From Methylobacillus caricis (GTDB lineage Bacteria; Pseudomonadota; Gammaproteobacteria; Burkholderiales; Methylophilaceae), in NCBI RefSeq assembly GCF_020532705.1, contig NZ_JAJAVD010000001.1, forward strand, positions 558,001-622,000: DNA of 64,000 bases, written 5' to 3'. The notes beneath the pieces were generated by a model that saw only the letters and a list, made by a program, of their open reading frames with translations, was not told where the DNA came from and did not search any database. Both the position numbers and the translations under genes were made by a program. Shown here piece by piece: positions 16,904 through 27,873 of this stretch; within the stretch, counting starts at the first letter, position 1, and every line of letters starts with the position of its first letter.

Positions 16904-19900
16904 ATGTACATATCCAGCCACCAGCCTGTCGCCAGGAACAGGCCGATTCGATATTGCCTGACGATTGCAATGATTGGACTGTGCTATTTCCTGTTGGCAC
17001 AAAGTGCAATCCAGTTCGGTGTGCCAAAAACCATCGCCGTCCTAATCTGGCCGCCAGCCGGGTTTGCCCTGGCAATGCTTGTTATCGGCGGTCATCGGTT
17101 TCTGCCAGGTTTGCTGATTGGGGCCTTTTTTGCAGAATACAGCATAGGTTTGCCTATCATGGTGGCAATCGTGATTGCGCTAGGCAATATTGCCAGTGCC
17201 TGGCTGGCCAATTATATGCTGAAGCGTATGGTGCAGTTCGACCCCGCCATGACTCGCTTGCGCGATCTTCTTGGGTTAATGGTCCTGGGAGCAGTGTTAA
17301 GCCCTGTGCTTGGTGCCACTGTGGCTTTGTCCAGCTTATCCGTGGCAAGCATTTTGGAGTCTGCTTCCTGGATGGATGTGTGGTGGCAATGGTGGATGGG
17401 AGATGCCTTGAGCATCATTTTGTTTACGCCGGCCGTTCTTGCATGTTTGCATCATGAGCCAATTCGCTGGAGCCGTGCCAAGGTAGTTGAGGCGGGGATA
17501 TTGCTGCTGATTCTCCTGGCAATGTTTATTCTGGCCTTTACTAATACATGGTCTGACTCACTGCTTAAGCTTGAGGCAAAAGCGTTCCTCGTATTCCCCC
17601 TTGTGATCTGGGCTGCATTGAGTTTCCATCAGCGTGGGGCAGCGATTGCCTCTTTGAGCATTTCAATTACCGCGTTATGGGTGGCGGCGGGCTATCAAGG
17701 CTATTTCGGTATGCAAATGATGCATGCTGATCTATTGAATTATTGGTTATTTGTGCTGGTCACGGTCTCTACGGGAGTTGGATTGTCAGGCCTGAATGTC
17801 GGACGGGTGCGTGCCGGGGAGAAACTCAACAATCAATTGGGGCTTTATAACGCCTTGATCAATGCGCAATCCGATGCTGGTGAAGGGGTCATCGTCATTG
17901 AGCACGGCAAGATTGTGTATGCCAATGAGGCGGTGTGGCAGATTGGTGGCTATGATGCCCGCGATATTCCGCTGGGGTCAGACTTCCTGAACCTTATCCA
18001 CCCCATGGACAGGGCGCGCGTGGCACAGCACTATCAGTTGAGAATGCAGGGACTTGATACACCCAGCCGCTATGAAGCGACAGGCATCAGCAAGTCGGGA
18101 AAGCCTGTGCCGATTGAGGTGGCAGCTGCCAATTACCGTGATGGCAGCGAGAGAGTGGTCGTGCTGATTATTGATATCAGTAGTCGCAAGCAGGCAGAGG
18201 CTGCGCTACTGCAAAGCCAGGCTGAATATCGCGAGCTGGTGGAGTCGGTGCAGGCAATTGTCTGGCGTGCTACGCCAGACGGGGTATTTACCTTTGTTAG
18301 CCAGGAGGCCGAAACATTGATGGGTTATCCGCTGGCTGAATGGACGCAGAGTCCCACTTTCTGGATGGAAAAAATCCACCCTGATGACCGGGGGTGGGTG
18401 GTTGATTTCTGCAAGGCTGAGTCGGCCCAGCTTAAAAACCATATGTTCGACTATCGCATGATTGCTGCAGACGGGCGTACTGTCTGGGTGCAGGATATTG
18501 TGCGCGTGATTCCCAACCGGTTTGGGCATCCCCAGGAGCTGGTGGGGGTCATGCTCGATATCACAGCCCGCAAGGAGGGCGAAACCAGTTTGCGATTATC
18601 CAAACAGGTGTTTGAGAATACGGCAGAAGGTATCCTGATCGCTGATCGCAACCGTCAGATACTGGAGGTGAACCAAGCTTATCTGGATATCACCGGTTAT
18701 GCTAGAGACGATACGGTAGGCAAGCACTTGCGGCTGCTCGATGAGATAGGGGAGGAAGACCAGCCGATTGGTAATATCGTGCAGGAAAAAGGCAAATGGA
18801 TGGGCGAGATACTGGCGCGCAAGCAGAATGGCGAGTATTACCCCGAGTGGGTGTCCATCAGTACGGTACATGATGCTAACGGCCTATTGCAGAACTATGT
18901 GGCGGTGTTGACTGACATCAGCCAGCGCAAGCAGTCCGAAGAGCGCCTGCAGTTCCTGGCTACCCATGATGCGCTGACTGGCTTGCCTAACCGGGCGCTG
19001 TTGCAAGAGCGTATGGAGCTGGCGCTGCTACGTGCGCAACGATACCGGAATCGGGTGGGGGTGCTCTTTATTGACCTGGATCGGTTCAAGATCATCAATG
19101 ATACTTTGGGGCACCAGGCTGGAGATATGTTGTTGCAAGAGGCGGCCAAGCGCCTGAAGGATTGTTTGCGGCTGACTGATACGATCGCACGCCAGGGTGG
19201 TGACGAGTTTGTGGTGCTGCTTGAAGATTTTACTGAAACTCAATACCTGAGCGCAGTGGCCCGCAAGATCATGAATATGCTTGCACAACCTTTTATCCTG
19301 ATGAATCAGGAGCTTTATATTAGCGCCAGTATCGGCATTAGCGTTTATCCCGAAGATGGTGTTGATATCTTCTCGCTGCTTAAAAATGCAGATATGGCCA
19401 TGTACAAGGCCAAGGATGATGGAAAAAATACCTTCCACTTTTATTCAGCCGAGAGTAATACCCATAGTGTGGATCGCCTGATCCTGGAAAATAACCTGCG
19501 TCGTGCGCTGGAACGTGAGGAATTCACCCTGCTTTACCAGGCCAAGCTTGATTTGTCGGGACAGCATATCGTGGGAGCAGAGGCACTGATACGTTGGAAC
19601 AGTGCAGAATTGGGAACCATTTCGCCACAGGATTTTATCCCAATCGCAGAGGAGACAGGTCTGATTATCGACATTGGGGCGTGGGTCATCAACCAGGCCT
19701 GCAAGGATGCCTATCAATGGCAGTCTATTGCCGGCCGACCGATCAGGGTGGGTGTCAACCTGTCTGCACGCCAATTCCGTGAGGATAGCCTGCGGGAGGT
19801 TATCAGCGAGGCCTTGGCAGACAGCGGGCTGACGGCAGATTGCCTGGAGCTAGAGATTACCGAGAGCATGATCATGCAAAATGCCGAGCATGCCAGCGAT

Positions 19901-20299
19901 ATTCTGCAGCATTTCCGCGATCTAGGTACGCATGTATTGATTGATGATTTTGGCACCGGCTATTCATCCCTGGCCTACCTCAAGCATTTCCCCATTGATT
20001 CTCTCAAGATTGATCGCTCTTTTGTCAGGGATGTGCCACAGGATAGCGATGATGCGGCGATTACACAGGCGATTATTGCCATGGCACACAGCCTGAAGAT
20101 CAAGGTGGTGGCGGAAGGGGTGGAGAATCAGGCACAGCTTGAATTTCTGCGTGCGCAATCGTGTGACCAGCTGCAGGGCTATATTTTCAGCAGGCCTTTA
20201 CCGGATGAAGATTTCACTGGCATGCTCCGGTTTGATACGGCGAAACGTGGCGGACGCACCCATATCAAGGATATGCAGTTTGAGTTGGATCAGGTATAG
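16904..20299 (+). CDS. MASE1-PAS-PAS-PAS-GGDEF-EAL c-di-GMP enzyme
   Basis: 1131-residue membrane sensor for cyclic di-GMP metabolism. The N-terminal MASE1 domain (about 10-300) has eight or so membrane helices (VLIWPPAGFALAMLVIGG). Three PAS modules follow at about 320-430, 440-560 and 565-690 (VYANEAVWQIGGYDARDIPL, GVFTFVSQEAETLMGYPLAE, ILEVNQAYLDITGYARD). The GGDEF domain has an intact ARQGGDEFVVLL active site, and RLTD five residues before it is an intact inhibitory I-site. The EAL domain has GAEALIRW, IDDFGTGYSSLAYL and AEGVENQAQLEFL, so the phosphodiesterase site also appears complete. It stands alone after the porin. Confidence 0.93.
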   Translation: MYISSHQPVARNRPIRYCLTIAMIGLCYFLLAQSAIQFGVPKTIAVLIWPPAGFALAMLVIGGHRFLPGLLIGAFFAEYSIGLPIMVAIVIALGNIASAWLANYMLKRMVQFDPAMTRLRDLLGLMVLGAVLSPVLGATVALSSLSVASILESASWMDVWWQWWMGDALSIILFTPAVLACLHHEPIRWSRAKVVEAGILLLILLAMFILAFTNTWSDSLLKLEAKAFLVFPLVIWAALSFHQRGAAIASLSISITALWVAAGYQGYFGMQMMHADLLNYWLFVLVTVSTGVGLSGLNVGRVRAGEKLNNQLGLYNALINAQSDAGEGVIVIEHGKIVYANEAVWQIGGYDARDIPLGSDFLNLIHPMDRARVAQHYQLRMQGLDTPSRYEATGISKSGKPVPIEVAAANYRDGSERVVVLIIDISSRKQAEAALLQSQAEYRELVESVQAIVWRATPDGVFTFVSQEAETLMGYPLAEWTQSPTFWMEKIHPDDRGWVVDFCKAESAQLKNHMFDYRMIAADGRTVWVQDIVRVIPNRFGHPQELVGVMLDITARKEGETSLRLSKQVFENTAEGILIADRNRQILEVNQAYLDITGYARDDTVGKHLRLLDEIGEEDQPIGNIVQEKGKWMGEILARKQNGEYYPEWVSISTVHDANGLLQNYVAVLTDISQRKQSEERLQFLATHDALTGLPNRALLQERMELALLRAQRYRNRVGVLFIDLDRFKIINDTLGHQAGDMLLQEAAKRLKDCLRLTDTIARQGGDEFVVLLEDFTETQYLSAVARKIMNMLAQPFILMNQELYISASIGISVYPEDGVDIFSLLKNADMAMYKAKDDGKNTFHFYSAESNTHSVDRLILENNLRRALEREEFTLLYQAKLDLSGQHIVGAEALIRWNSAELGTISPQDFIPIAEETGLIIDIGAWVINQACKDAYQWQSIAGRPIRVGVNLSARQFREDSLREVISEALADSGLTADCLELEITESMIMQNAEHASDILQHFRDLGTHVLIDDFGTGYSSLAYLKHFPIDSLKIDRSFVRDVPQDSDDAAITQAIIAMAHSLKIKVVAEGVENQAQLEFLRAQSCDQLQGYIFSRPLPDEDFTGMLRFDTAKRGGRTHIKDMQFELDQV

Positions 20300-20345
20300 G
20301 CTGCCTGCAGCTTGGTATTGCCTTACCCAAGCTGAACCCTGCAAT

Positions 20346-20687
20346 CTAGTGGGGTGGCTCTTTCGCCAGGTTAAGCGAGTAAATCGGGATTTCAACAACG
20401 ATGTCCTCATCGCCAATAATCGCCTGGCAGGATAATCGGGAATCGGCTCTCAGGCCCCAGGCCTGGTCCAGCATATCTTCCTCATTCTCATCAGGTTCGG
20501 AGAGCGAGTTATAGCCTTTCCGGATGAAAACATGACAAGTGGTGCAAGCGCAGACACCGCCACAGGCGCTGTCTATATCTATATGCTGTTTGTGCAGGTT
20601 ATGGCAGATCGAGCGGTCTGGCTGCGCCTCGAAGGTCTTACCTTCGGGGCATAGCTCAGGGTGGGGAAGTACGGTGATTTTGGCCAT
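20346..20687 (-). CDS. fdx: Isc-type [2Fe-2S] ferredoxin
   Basis: 113-residue adrenodoxin-type ferredoxin supplying electrons for Fe-S cluster assembly. The cluster ligands are in CGGVCACTTCHVFI (three Cys) and the fourth in LSCQAII. ELCPEGKTFEAQPDRSIC is the family N-terminus. It starts 3 bases after the hscA stop and is the last gene of the isc operon. Confidence 0.95.
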   Translation of the reverse strand: MAKITVLPHPELCPEGKTFEAQPDRSICHNLHKQHIDIDSACGGVCACTTCHVFIRKGYNSLSEPDENEEDMLDQAWGLRADSRLSCQAIIGDEDIVVEIPIYSLNLAKEPPH

Positions 20688-20690
20688 GAG

Positions 20691-22559
20691 CTAGATTTCC
20701 AGTGTATTCAGTGTTTGCCCTGCCAATGCCTGCTTGACAGAAGCATCCATGCGGCGTGCTGCAAAAGTTTCGGTAGCGTGGTTAAGCGCTTCCACAGCCT
20801 GGTGAATGGCAGTGCTGTCTTCTGCACCCATGAGCATGCGCAGCTTGTAGGCTTCAGATTCTATAATCTGCTTTTCCTCTGCATTGAGCAGAGCGTCACC
20901 ATCCTTGGCAAGAGCGGCTTCTATTGCTTCCAGCAAGCGAGCGGCATCTACACGCGCTTCCTGCAGGGCGCGTGCCTCCTTGTCAGCAGCGGCAGAATTG
21001 AATGATGATCGCAACATGCCGATGATGTCTTCTTCGCTAAGGCCGTATGAAGGCTTGACGACAATATTCGCTTCAACGCCGCTGGTTTGCTCGCGTGCAG
21101 ATACGGAAAGCAGGCCGTCAGCATCTACCTGGAAAGTCACGCGAATGCGTGCGGCACCTGCCGCCATTGGAGGAATGCCCCGCAATTCAAAGCGCCCCAG
21201 CGACCTGCAGTCAGTGACTAGTTCCCGTTCGCCTTGAAGCACATGGATGCTCATGGCAGTCTGCCCATCCTTGAATGTGGTGAAGTCCTGGGCGCGGGCA
21301 AGTGGCAGCGTAGAGTTGCGCGGGATTACTTTTTCCACCAAGCCGCCCATGGTTTCCAGGCCCAGCGAAAGGGGAATGACATCCAGCAGCAGCAGATCGT
21401 CGTCACTACGATTGCCTGCCAGTACATTGGCTTGTATAGCGGCCCCGAGGGCAACTACCTTGTCCGGGTCAAGGTTGGTTAACGGTGCCTGGCCAAAGAA
21501 TTCGGCGACTGCCTGCTGAATTTGCGGCATGCGCGTAGCACCACCCACCATGACGATGCCCTTGACGTCTGAAATATCCAGTTGTGCATCGCGCAAGGCT
21601 TTGCGTAGCGGGGTTAGCGTACGGCTGATCAACTGCTGGCTCAAGGCATGGAATACCTCTTGGCTCAAATTCAGGTCAATCAATTCGCCATTGCTCAGCA
21701 GGGCGGTAATGTTGGCGCTGGCGTGCTCGGTGAGCCATTCCTTGGCTTCACGCGCCTTGGTTAGCAACAAACGGGTGTCTGCAGGGCTCAGCAGTTGCAT
21801 GCCCGATTGCTCTAGTATCCAGCAGAAAATGCGTCGATCAAAGTCATCGCCGCCCAGCGCAGAGTCGCCATTTGTGGATAAAACTTCAAATACGCCCTTG
21901 GATAAGCGCAGGATGGAAACATCAAATGTACCGCCACCAAGATCATAAATGATGTAAATGCCTTCGGATGCATTATCCAGGCCATACGCGACAGCGGCCG
22001 CTGTTGGCTCGTTCAGCAGGCGCAACACATTCAATCCAGCCAGTCTGGCTGCATCCTTGGTGGCCTGCCGCTGCGCATCATCAAAATAAGCTGGTACTGT
22101 AATCACGGCGCCGGTAAGTTGACCACCCAATGCTTGTTCTGCACGCGATTTAAGGGTTTTTAAAATTTCAGCGGAAATTTCCACCGGGCTTTTGATCCCA
22201 GCCCGGGTTTCCACCTGCACCATGCCAGGGGCTTCCACAAAGCGGTAGGGCATATGACTTGTATCACCAATATCCTTGAGTCCGCGACCAAGAAAACGTT
22301 TTGCCGAGGCGATAGTGTTTTGGGAGTCCTGGCTTTGTTGTAGCTGGGCAGAGTAACCCACTTCAACCTTGCCTGCCTCAAGGTAATGCACGACTGAAGG
22401 CAACAGGGCCCGACCTTGGTCGTCCAGCAGTACAGTGCTCAGGCCACTACGAACAGTGGCCACCAGCGAGTTGGTCGTGCCCAGGTCTATTCCCACAGCC
22501 AGCCTGTGCTGGTGCGGGGCAGTACTCATTCCGGGTTCTGATATTTGTAGTAAGGCCAT
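20691..22559 (-). CDS. hscA: Fe-S assembly chaperone HscA (Hsp70 type)
   Basis: Specialised Hsp70 that releases the nascent cluster from IscU in an ATP- and HscB-dependent step. 622 residues. The ATPase domain starts [18 protein letters not shown] and contains [16 protein letters not shown] and [16 protein letters not shown]. The substrate-binding domain from about 395 includes [20 protein letters not shown]. The short C-terminal lid lacks the EEVD-like tail of DnaK, as usual for HscA. hscB lies 24 bp upstream. Confidence 0.96.
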   Translation of the reverse strand: MALLQISEPGMSTAPHQHRLAVGIDLGTTNSLVATVRSGLSTVLLDDQGRALLPSVVHYLEAGKVEVGYSAQLQQSQDSQNTIASAKRFLGRGLKDIGDTSHMPYRFVEAPGMVQVETRAGIKSPVEISAEILKTLKSRAEQALGGQLTGAVITVPAYFDDAQRQATKDAARLAGLNVLRLLNEPTAAAVAYGLDNASEGIYIIYDLGGGTFDVSILRLSKGVFEVLSTNGDSALGGDDFDRRIFCWILEQSGMQLLSPADTRLLLTKAREAKEWLTEHASANITALLSNGELIDLNLSQEVFHALSQQLISRTLTPLRKALRDAQLDISDVKGIVMVGGATRMPQIQQAVAEFFGQAPLTNLDPDKVVALGAAIQANVLAGNRSDDDLLLLDVIPLSLGLETMGGLVEKVIPRNSTLPLARAQDFTTFKDGQTAMSIHVLQGERELVTDCRSLGRFELRGIPPMAAGAARIRVTFQVDADGLLSVSAREQTSGVEANIVVKPSYGLSEEDIIGMLRSSFNSAAADKEARALQEARVDAARLLEAIEAALAKDGDALLNAEEKQIIESEAYKLRMLMGAEDSTAIHQAVEALNHATETFAARRMDASVKQALAGQTLNTLEI

Positions 22560-22583
22560 GGGTTGTAATCTTGATGCTAGTGG

Positions 22584-23114
22584 TTAGTCTTCCAGCTTGG
22601 TGATTTCATGTTCGACATCGTAGCGTATCTTGTCTATAAAACTGAGCTTGCGCACTATCTCGGCCGCGGTCTGCCAGGCTTGTTCCTGGTCAAGGGCGGT
22701 TTGCAGGTCTGCCTGAAGCTCTGCGGACTTGCTAAGCATTTCCTTTAGCATGGCATCCAGTGCGCCGATATCTTTGTCATGACTGGCCTCTTCGGTTTTT
22801 TCACGCCATTCCATTTGCAGCATCAGGAACTCAGCGGGCATTGCCGTATTGTTTTCTTCCTCTGTGTCCACGCCTTGCAAGTGCAATAAATATCGTGCGC
22901 GTGCGGTCGGGTTTTTCAGGGTGCGGTAAGCCTCGTTAGCCTGGGTTGCCCATTGCATGGATTGCATGCGTTCAGTAGAGGTGCCGGCAACAAACTTGTC
23001 TGGGTGTACTTCAGCCTGTATCTTGCGATAGCTTTGATCAAGTTCTGCATTATTGATCTCAAACCTTGGTGCAAGGCCTAGCAACTCAAAATGATTTTTC
23101 AGGAAATCGGACAT
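22584..23114 (-). CDS. hscB: Fe-S assembly co-chaperone HscB
   Basis: J-domain co-chaperone that delivers IscU to HscA. 176 residues. The N-terminal J domain (about 5-75) carries the HPD tripeptide in IQAEVHPDKFVAG. The C-terminal three-helix IscU-binding domain contains TARARYLLHLQGVD and AEFLMLQMEWREKTEE. It sits between iscA (98 bp upstream) and hscA, in the canonical order. Confidence 0.95.
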   Translation of the reverse strand: MSDFLKNHFELLGLAPRFEINNAELDQSYRKIQAEVHPDKFVAGTSTERMQSMQWATQANEAYRTLKNPTARARYLLHLQGVDTEEENNTAMPAEFLMLQMEWREKTEEASHDKDIGALDAMLKEMLSKSAELQADLQTALDQEQAWQTAAEIVRKLSFIDKIRYDVEHEITKLED

Positions 23115-23212
23115 ACGGGGCGTGGTTCAATCTGCGGAAAATGGCACATCCTTGGCCGATAGGGCGCTGGCAAGGGCAATTAGGGTAAAACCTGCGGCAA
23201 GATCCAGCACTA

Positions 23213-23536
23213 CTAAACCGTGAAGCTCTCGCCGCAGCCGCATTCGTCCTTGACGTTTGGGTTGTTGAACTTGAAGCCTTCGTTCAAGCCTTCCTTGGTG
23301 AAATCCAGTTCAGTGCCATCAATGTAAACCAAGCTCTTGGGATCAACAATGACGTTCACCCCGTGGCTCTCGAACATCATATCCTCGGCATTGGATTCAT
23401 CAACAAACTCCAGTGTGTAAGCCATGCCTGAACAGCCTGTAGTCTTGACGCCCAAGCGCAAACCTATGCCTTTGCCTCGGTTGGCAAGGAATTTCTGTAC
23501 CCGCTTGGCTGCAGTTTCAGTCAGAGTGATTGCCAT
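23213..23536 (-). CDS. iscA: Fe-S carrier protein IscA
   Basis: A-type carrier that transfers iron or clusters to apoproteins. 107 residues with the three conserved cysteines, one in [14 protein letters not shown] and two in the C-terminal [10 protein letters not shown]. It starts 10 bases after the iscU stop. Confidence 0.96.
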   Translation of the reverse strand: MAITLTETAAKRVQKFLANRGKGIGLRLGVKTTGCSGMAYTLEFVDESNAEDMMFESHGVNVIVDPKSLVYIDGTELDFTKEGLNEGFKFNNPNVKDECGCGESFTV

Positions 23537-23546
23537 GGTTCCAGCC

Positions 23547-23948
23547 TCAAGCTACCTGTTCGTCCTTGATGCCCTGCTTAGCCTTGAGGTCAGCTACCGC
23601 GGCACGAATGGCATCTTCTGCCAGGACTGAGCAATGTATCTTGACTGGCGGCAATGCCAGCTCTTCGGCAATGTCGGAGTTCTTGATTTCCATGACCTGA
23701 TCCAGGGACTTGCCCTTGATCCATTCGGTCACCAGTGAGCTGGAAGCAATTGCGGAACCGCAGCCATAAGTCTTGAACTTGGCATCTTCAATAATGCCGC
23801 TTTCATTCACCTTGATCTGTAACTTCATCACATCGCCACAAGCAGGAGCACCAACCATGCCGGTACCTACCGTTGGGTCGTTCTTGTCTAAAGAACCCAC
23901 ATTACGGGGATTTTCATAGTGATCTAGTACTTTGTCTGAATAAGCCAT
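23547..23948 (-). CDS. iscU: Fe-S cluster scaffold IscU
   Basis: Scaffold on which [2Fe-2S] clusters are built with sulfur from IscS. 133 residues. The cluster ligands are visible in [34 protein letters not shown] and [13 protein letters not shown]. The HscA-recognition tripeptide-containing loop LPPVKIHC is intact. It lies 120 bp after iscS; no terminator is evident in the gap. Confidence 0.97.
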   Translation of the reverse strand: MAYSDKVLDHYENPRNVGSLDKNDPTVGTGMVGAPACGDVMKLQIKVNESGIIEDAKFKTYGCGSAIASSSLVTEWIKGKSLDQVMEIKNSDIAEELALPPVKIHCSVLAEDAIRAAVADLKAKQGIKDEQVA

Positions 23949-24068
23949 TTTTTACTCCTCAAAATATGCAAAACATGTTGCTGTCGATATCGTGATGCAA
24001 ATTATCTGCGTAGCATGTTTCACATGGTATTTCCCAGGCACAAAGCTGTATGCCTCTATAAGTAATTG

Positions 24069-25289
24069 CTAATGCTCAGCTGCCCACTCGACTGTACTGA
24101 GGTCAATACCGTCCAGATGCATTTCCCACAAGGGGGACAGTTCTCTCAATTTCCCAATCTTGCTTTTCATGAGGCCAATTGTGTAATCAATATCTTCTTC
24201 GGTCGTAAAGCGGCCAATAGAGAAACGAATCGAGCTATGTGCCAACTCATCCGAGCGGCCCAGTGCACGCAGCACATAAGAAGGTTCCAGGCTGGCAGAG
24301 GTGCATGCGGATCCGCTGGATACCGCAATATCCTTGACTGCCATAATCAGTGACTCACCTTCAACAAAATTGAAGCTGATGTTCAGGTTATGTGCTACAC
24401 GATGTTCCAGGTCTCCATTGACATACACTTCGTCAATTTCTTCCAGTCCCTTGAGCAGGCGGTCGCGCAGTTGGCGGATACGCACATTTTCCGTGTCCAT
24501 TTCCTCGCGTGCAATGCGGAAAGCTTCACCCATGCCCACGATTTGATGGGTTGCCAGAGTGCCTGAGCGCATACCGCGTTCGTGGCCACCACCATGCATC
24601 TGCGCTTCAATACGCACACGGGGCTTGCGGCGCACATACAATGCGCCTATGCCTTTAGGCCCATAGGTCTTGTGGGCAGAGAAGCTCATCAGGTCGACCG
24701 GTAGTTTTTCCAGGTCTATATGTACTTTGCCAGTGGCCTGTGCAGCATCAACGTGGAAAATCACGCCGCGCTCGCGACAGATATTGCCCAAGGCTTCAAT
24801 ATCCTGGATCACGCCGATTTCATTGTTAACAAGCATGACAGATGCCACCACGGTATCAGGACGTAGGGCAGCCTTGAATTTTTCCAGGTCTAACAGGCCA
24901 CTAGGTTCAGGTGTCAGATACGTTGCCTCATAGCCAACACGTTCGAGCTCGCGCACGGTATCGATCACAGCCTTGTGCTCGGTTTGCACGGTAACGATAT
25001 GCTTGCCCTTGGATCCGCTGTAAAAATTGGCAGCTCCCTTGATGGCAAGGTTGTTCGATTCGGTGGCTCCCGAAGTCCAGACAATCTCACGCGGATCAGC
25101 GTTTACCAGCTTTGCCACTTCTTCACGAGCATTCTCCACGGCTTTTTCCGCTGTCCAGCCAAACGCATGGCTACGTGAAGCCGGGTTGCCGAAATGCTCG
25201 GTCAGGTAAGGGATCATCTTTTCTGCCACCCTTGGATCTATAGGGGTAGTGGCCGAATAATCCAGGTAAATTGGAGTACGTACTGTCAT
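24069..25289 (-). CDS. iscS: Cysteine desulfurase IscS
   Basis: PLP enzyme that removes sulfur from L-cysteine and donates it to IscU and tRNA-thiolating partners. 406 residues. The PLP lysine is in [15 protein letters not shown] and the persulfide Cys in [20 protein letters not shown]. The N-terminus [19 protein letters not shown] is diagnostic for the IscS (group I) class. Ten bases downstream of a second, divergent desulfurase gene, in an operon that starts with iscR. Confidence 0.97.
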   Translation of the reverse strand: MTVRTPIYLDYSATTPIDPRVAEKMIPYLTEHFGNPASRSHAFGWTAEKAVENAREEVAKLVNADPREIVWTSGATESNNLAIKGAANFYSGSKGKHIVTVQTEHKAVIDTVRELERVGYEATYLTPEPSGLLDLEKFKAALRPDTVVASVMLVNNEIGVIQDIEALGNICRERGVIFHVDAAQATGKVHIDLEKLPVDLMSFSAHKTYGPKGIGALYVRRKPRVRIEAQMHGGGHERGMRSGTLATHQIVGMGEAFRIAREEMDTENVRIRQLRDRLLKGLEEIDEVYVNGDLEHRVAHNLNISFNFVEGESLIMAVKDIAVSSGSACTSASLEPSYVLRALGRSDELAHSSIRFSIGRFTTEEDIDYTIGLMKSKIGKLRELSPLWEMHLDGIDLSTVEWAAEH

Positions 25290-25299
25290 ATCAACTTTC

Positions 25300-26448
25300 C
25301 TAAACTGCTACCGCAGTTAATTTTCTCAATCTCGATAATTCATTTTTCAGTGCATGCAGAAAAAGGTCTATTTCTTCGGCAGTATTGTGAGTGCCTACGC
25401 TGACTCTCACCGCACCACGCGCCATATCCGCTTCCACGCCCATGGCCAACAGAACATGACTTGGCTCGGTGCTATCGCTGGAGCAGGCTGATCCACTTGC
25501 CACTGCAAAACCTTGGCGATCCAGTGCCATGACCAGTGTTTCACCTTCTATGCCAGCAAAGGCAAAGAAGCTTGTATTAGCCAGGCGCTCTGTACTTGCA
25601 CCGAAGATGGTGGCATCCAGCTGTTTAAGGCCTTGTTCAAGTCTTTCACGCAGCATCTTGAGCTTAGTTGTGCGTTGCTGGATTTCGCGGCTGGCAAACG
25701 CACAGGCTGCGCCAAAACCAACAATCGCGGCAATATTCTCGCTGCCGCTACGCAATCCTTTTTCCTGTCCGCCACCATATAACAGCGGACGGATATCGAT
25801 GCGCTTGTCCAGGATCAGCGCACCTGCACCCTGCGGGCCGTTGATCTTGTGGGATGACAAGCTCATTGCATGGACATTCAGATCGACGAAGTCGACGTTC
25901 ATTTTGCCTAATGCCTGCACAGCATCGGTATGCATAAAAGCTTTGTGCTGTCTGGCGATTTCGCCAAGTGATGCGATGTCCTGAATCACGCCAGTTTCAT
26001 TATTGGCAAGCATCACCGACACAATGTCGGTTTTCTCTTCCAATATGGCTGCTAATGCGGCCTTTTCAACCTGCCCATCACGGTTGCTGGCAATTTTTAC
26101 CACTTTCCAATCGCGCCAAACCAATGCGTCGGCAGGCCGCGTTACGGCTGGATGCTCTATACTGCTAACGGCAATGCGGCCTGGTGCAAGCGCGTTCGCC
26201 GCACCACTAATCGCCAGATTGTCTGCTTCGGTACCGCTGCCAGTAAACACTACCTGGGAAGGATGCGCGCCCACAGCGTCTGCTACCTGTTCCCTGGCCT
26301 GGTCTATGGCGTTGCGGGCAGCACGGCCAAAAATATGGCGGCTGGTGGCATTGCCCTGCTGTCCCGACAAATATGGCAACATTGCCTGGAGCACTCGGGA
26401 ATCCAGTGCTGTGGTGCCATTATTATCAAAGTAGACAGCGGTGCTCAC
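25300..26448 (-). CDS. Second cysteine desulfurase (NifS/IscS-like)
   Basis: 382 residues, a paralogue of the adjacent IscS. PLP lysine in [16 protein letters not shown], catalytic Cys in [20 protein letters not shown]. The N-terminus [20 protein letters not shown] resembles NifS-like enzymes more than IscS. It lies 15 bases after iscR and 10 before iscS, so both are transcribed under IscR control. Tandem desulfurase genes behind iscR occur in some betaproteobacteria. Whether this copy serves IscU or another acceptor cannot be told from sequence. Confidence 0.88.
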   Translation of the reverse strand: MSTAVYFDNNGTTALDSRVLQAMLPYLSGQQGNATSRHIFGRAARNAIDQAREQVADAVGAHPSQVVFTGSGTEADNLAISGAANALAPGRIAVSSIEHPAVTRPADALVWRDWKVVKIASNRDGQVEKAALAAILEEKTDIVSVMLANNETGVIQDIASLGEIARQHKAFMHTDAVQALGKMNVDFVDLNVHAMSLSSHKINGPQGAGALILDKRIDIRPLLYGGGQEKGLRSGSENIAAIVGFGAACAFASREIQQRTTKLKMLRERLEQGLKQLDATIFGASTERLANTSFFAFAGIEGETLVMALDRQGFAVASGSACSSDSTEPSHVLLAMGVEADMARGAVRVSVGTHNTAEEIDLFLHALKNELSRLRKLTAVAV

Positions 26449-26463
26449 TGTGTCAATCCAGCC

Positions 26464-26943
26464 TTATGCTGCCACCTGCGCATGCTGCAACTGGTTGTCA
26501 CGGCTTTCTCGGCGGACAGCAAAGCGGATTTCCTTGCCTTCACGCTGCGATGCAACCAAGTCAGATAAAGCAACGCCAGAGAGATATTCCAGGATTTTGC
26601 TGTTCAGGCTGGACCAGAGATCGTGCGTCATGCATGGCTTGCCTTCATGGCAGTTCTCTTTGCCCCCGCATTGGGTAGCATCAATCAGTTCATCCACTGC
26701 AGTGATGATATCGGATACGGAAATATCGCTGTGTTTCTTGGCAAGCCTGTAGCCTCCACCAGGTCCGCGAACACTTTTGACCAGTCCGTTGCGACGCAGG
26801 CGGCTGAACAGTTGCTCCAGATAAGACAGGGAGATACCTTGACGCTCGCTGATACCAGCAAGGGTTACGGGTTTTTCCTCTTCGTTTAGGGCCAGGTCAA
26901 GCATTGCGGTAACTGCAAAACGGCCTTTTGTTGTTAATCGCAT
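26464..26943 (-). CDS. iscR: Fe-S cluster-sensing repressor IscR
   Basis: Rrf2-family regulator that represses the isc operon when it carries a [2Fe-2S] cluster. 159 residues. The winged helix (about 1-80) includes [19 protein letters not shown] and [20 protein letters not shown]. The cluster ligands are in [19 protein letters not shown] (three Cys, one His), as in E. coli IscR. First gene of the operon. A near-consensus IscR binding site overlaps its promoter. Confidence 0.97.
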   Translation of the reverse strand: MRLTTKGRFAVTAMLDLALNEEEKPVTLAGISERQGISLSYLEQLFSRLRRNGLVKSVRGPGGGYRLAKKHSDISVSDIITAVDELIDATQCGGKENCHEGKPCMTHDLWSSLNSKILEYLSGVALSDLVASQREGKEIRFAVRRESRDNQLQHAQVAA

Positions 26944-27022
26944 TTTTGTTTCCTAAAGTTATTCAGATAACGCGCCCAGACTGGCTTTGGCGCAGTGTCT
27001 TACGACTTGATTCTAGTGATGA

Positions 27023-27055
27023 AGTCTAGAATACCTGAATACTTTAGTCAACTAT
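27023..27055 (-). promoter_or_regulatory. iscR promoter with IscR type-1 operator
   Basis: On the minus strand, TTGACT (27046-27051) and TAGACT (27023-27028) with a 17-base spacer form a sigma-70 promoter. Overlapping it, 27031-27055 is a 25-bp site beginning ATAGTTGACT and ending CAGGTAT that matches 23 of 25 positions of the known IscR type-1 consensus. The -35 region lies inside the 3' end of cysE. The arrangement predicts autorepression by holo-IscR. Confidence 0.85.
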
Positions 27056-27796
27056 TTTGTTGATGAAGTTCACATCAAATGCCTTGCCTATTTCAGCGTC
27101 GGTATCCACGTCTGCGCCCAGCTTTTCGAGCTGCTGCATAACAGTCTGAAGTTGTGCATCCTGCTGGGCAATATGGTCTATTAGCACGTGTATAGCCTTG
27201 GCCATGGGATCATTCATATTGTCACTGACGCCATAGGCCGAGAAGCCGATTTTTTCTGCCATGTCATCACGCTGGCGAGATTTTTCCTGGTCCAGAATGC
27301 GTGCGGGAATACCAACGGCAGTTGCATTGTCTGGAATATCCTTTACCACGACAGCGTTGGAGCCTATTTTTGCTTTGACGCCGATAGTAATGGGGCCGAG
27401 AACTTTGGCTCCAGCTCCAATCACTACGCCGGCAAGCAGGGTGGGATGGCGTTTGCCCTTATTCCATGATGTGCCGCCCAGCGTGACCCCATGATATAGC
27501 GTACAGTCGTCTCCGATGACGGCGGTTTCGCCAATGACTACCCCCATGCCGTGATCGATGAAAACACGCCGACCGATCACTGCACCCGGATGGATCTCAA
27601 TACCGGTGAACCAGCGGGCAATATGGGAAAAGAACCTGGCGATCCAGTAAAAGCGGTGTGTCCATATCCAATGTGAAATGCGGTGGATCAGCAGTGCATG
27701 AACACCGGGGTAAGTGGTGAGTATTTCCCAGCGTGTGCGTGCTGCAGGGTCGCGCTCGAATACGACGCTGATGTCTTCTTTGATATGGCTGAACAT
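27044..27796 (-). CDS. cysE: Serine O-acetyltransferase CysE
   Basis: Makes O-acetylserine from serine and acetyl-CoA, the first step of cysteine synthesis. 250 residues from the ATG at 27796; an upstream TTG frame adds 23 unlikely residues. The C-terminal half is a left-handed beta-helix of hexapeptide repeats ([58 protein letters not shown]). The catalytic His/Asp are in FIDHG. Its 3' end carries the iscR promoter, so cysteine supply and Fe-S assembly genes are adjacent, as in many proteobacteria. Confidence 0.94.
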   Translation of the reverse strand: MFSHIKEDISVVFERDPAARTRWEILTTYPGVHALLIHRISHWIWTHRFYWIARFFSHIARWFTGIEIHPGAVIGRRVFIDHGMGVVIGETAVIGDDCTLYHGVTLGGTSWNKGKRHPTLLAGVVIGAGAKVLGPITIGVKAKIGSNAVVVKDIPDNATAVGIPARILDQEKSRQRDDMAEKIGFSAYGVSDNMNDPMAKAIHVLIDHIAQQDAQLQTVMQQLEKLGADVDTDAEIGKAFDVNFINKIVD

Positions 27797-27873
27797 CTTA
27801 ATTATTTTACTCTGAATTGTTAACAATATCTCGTCATCCCTATCCTGGGTCCATGGGTGAGACAAGGTCCAGG

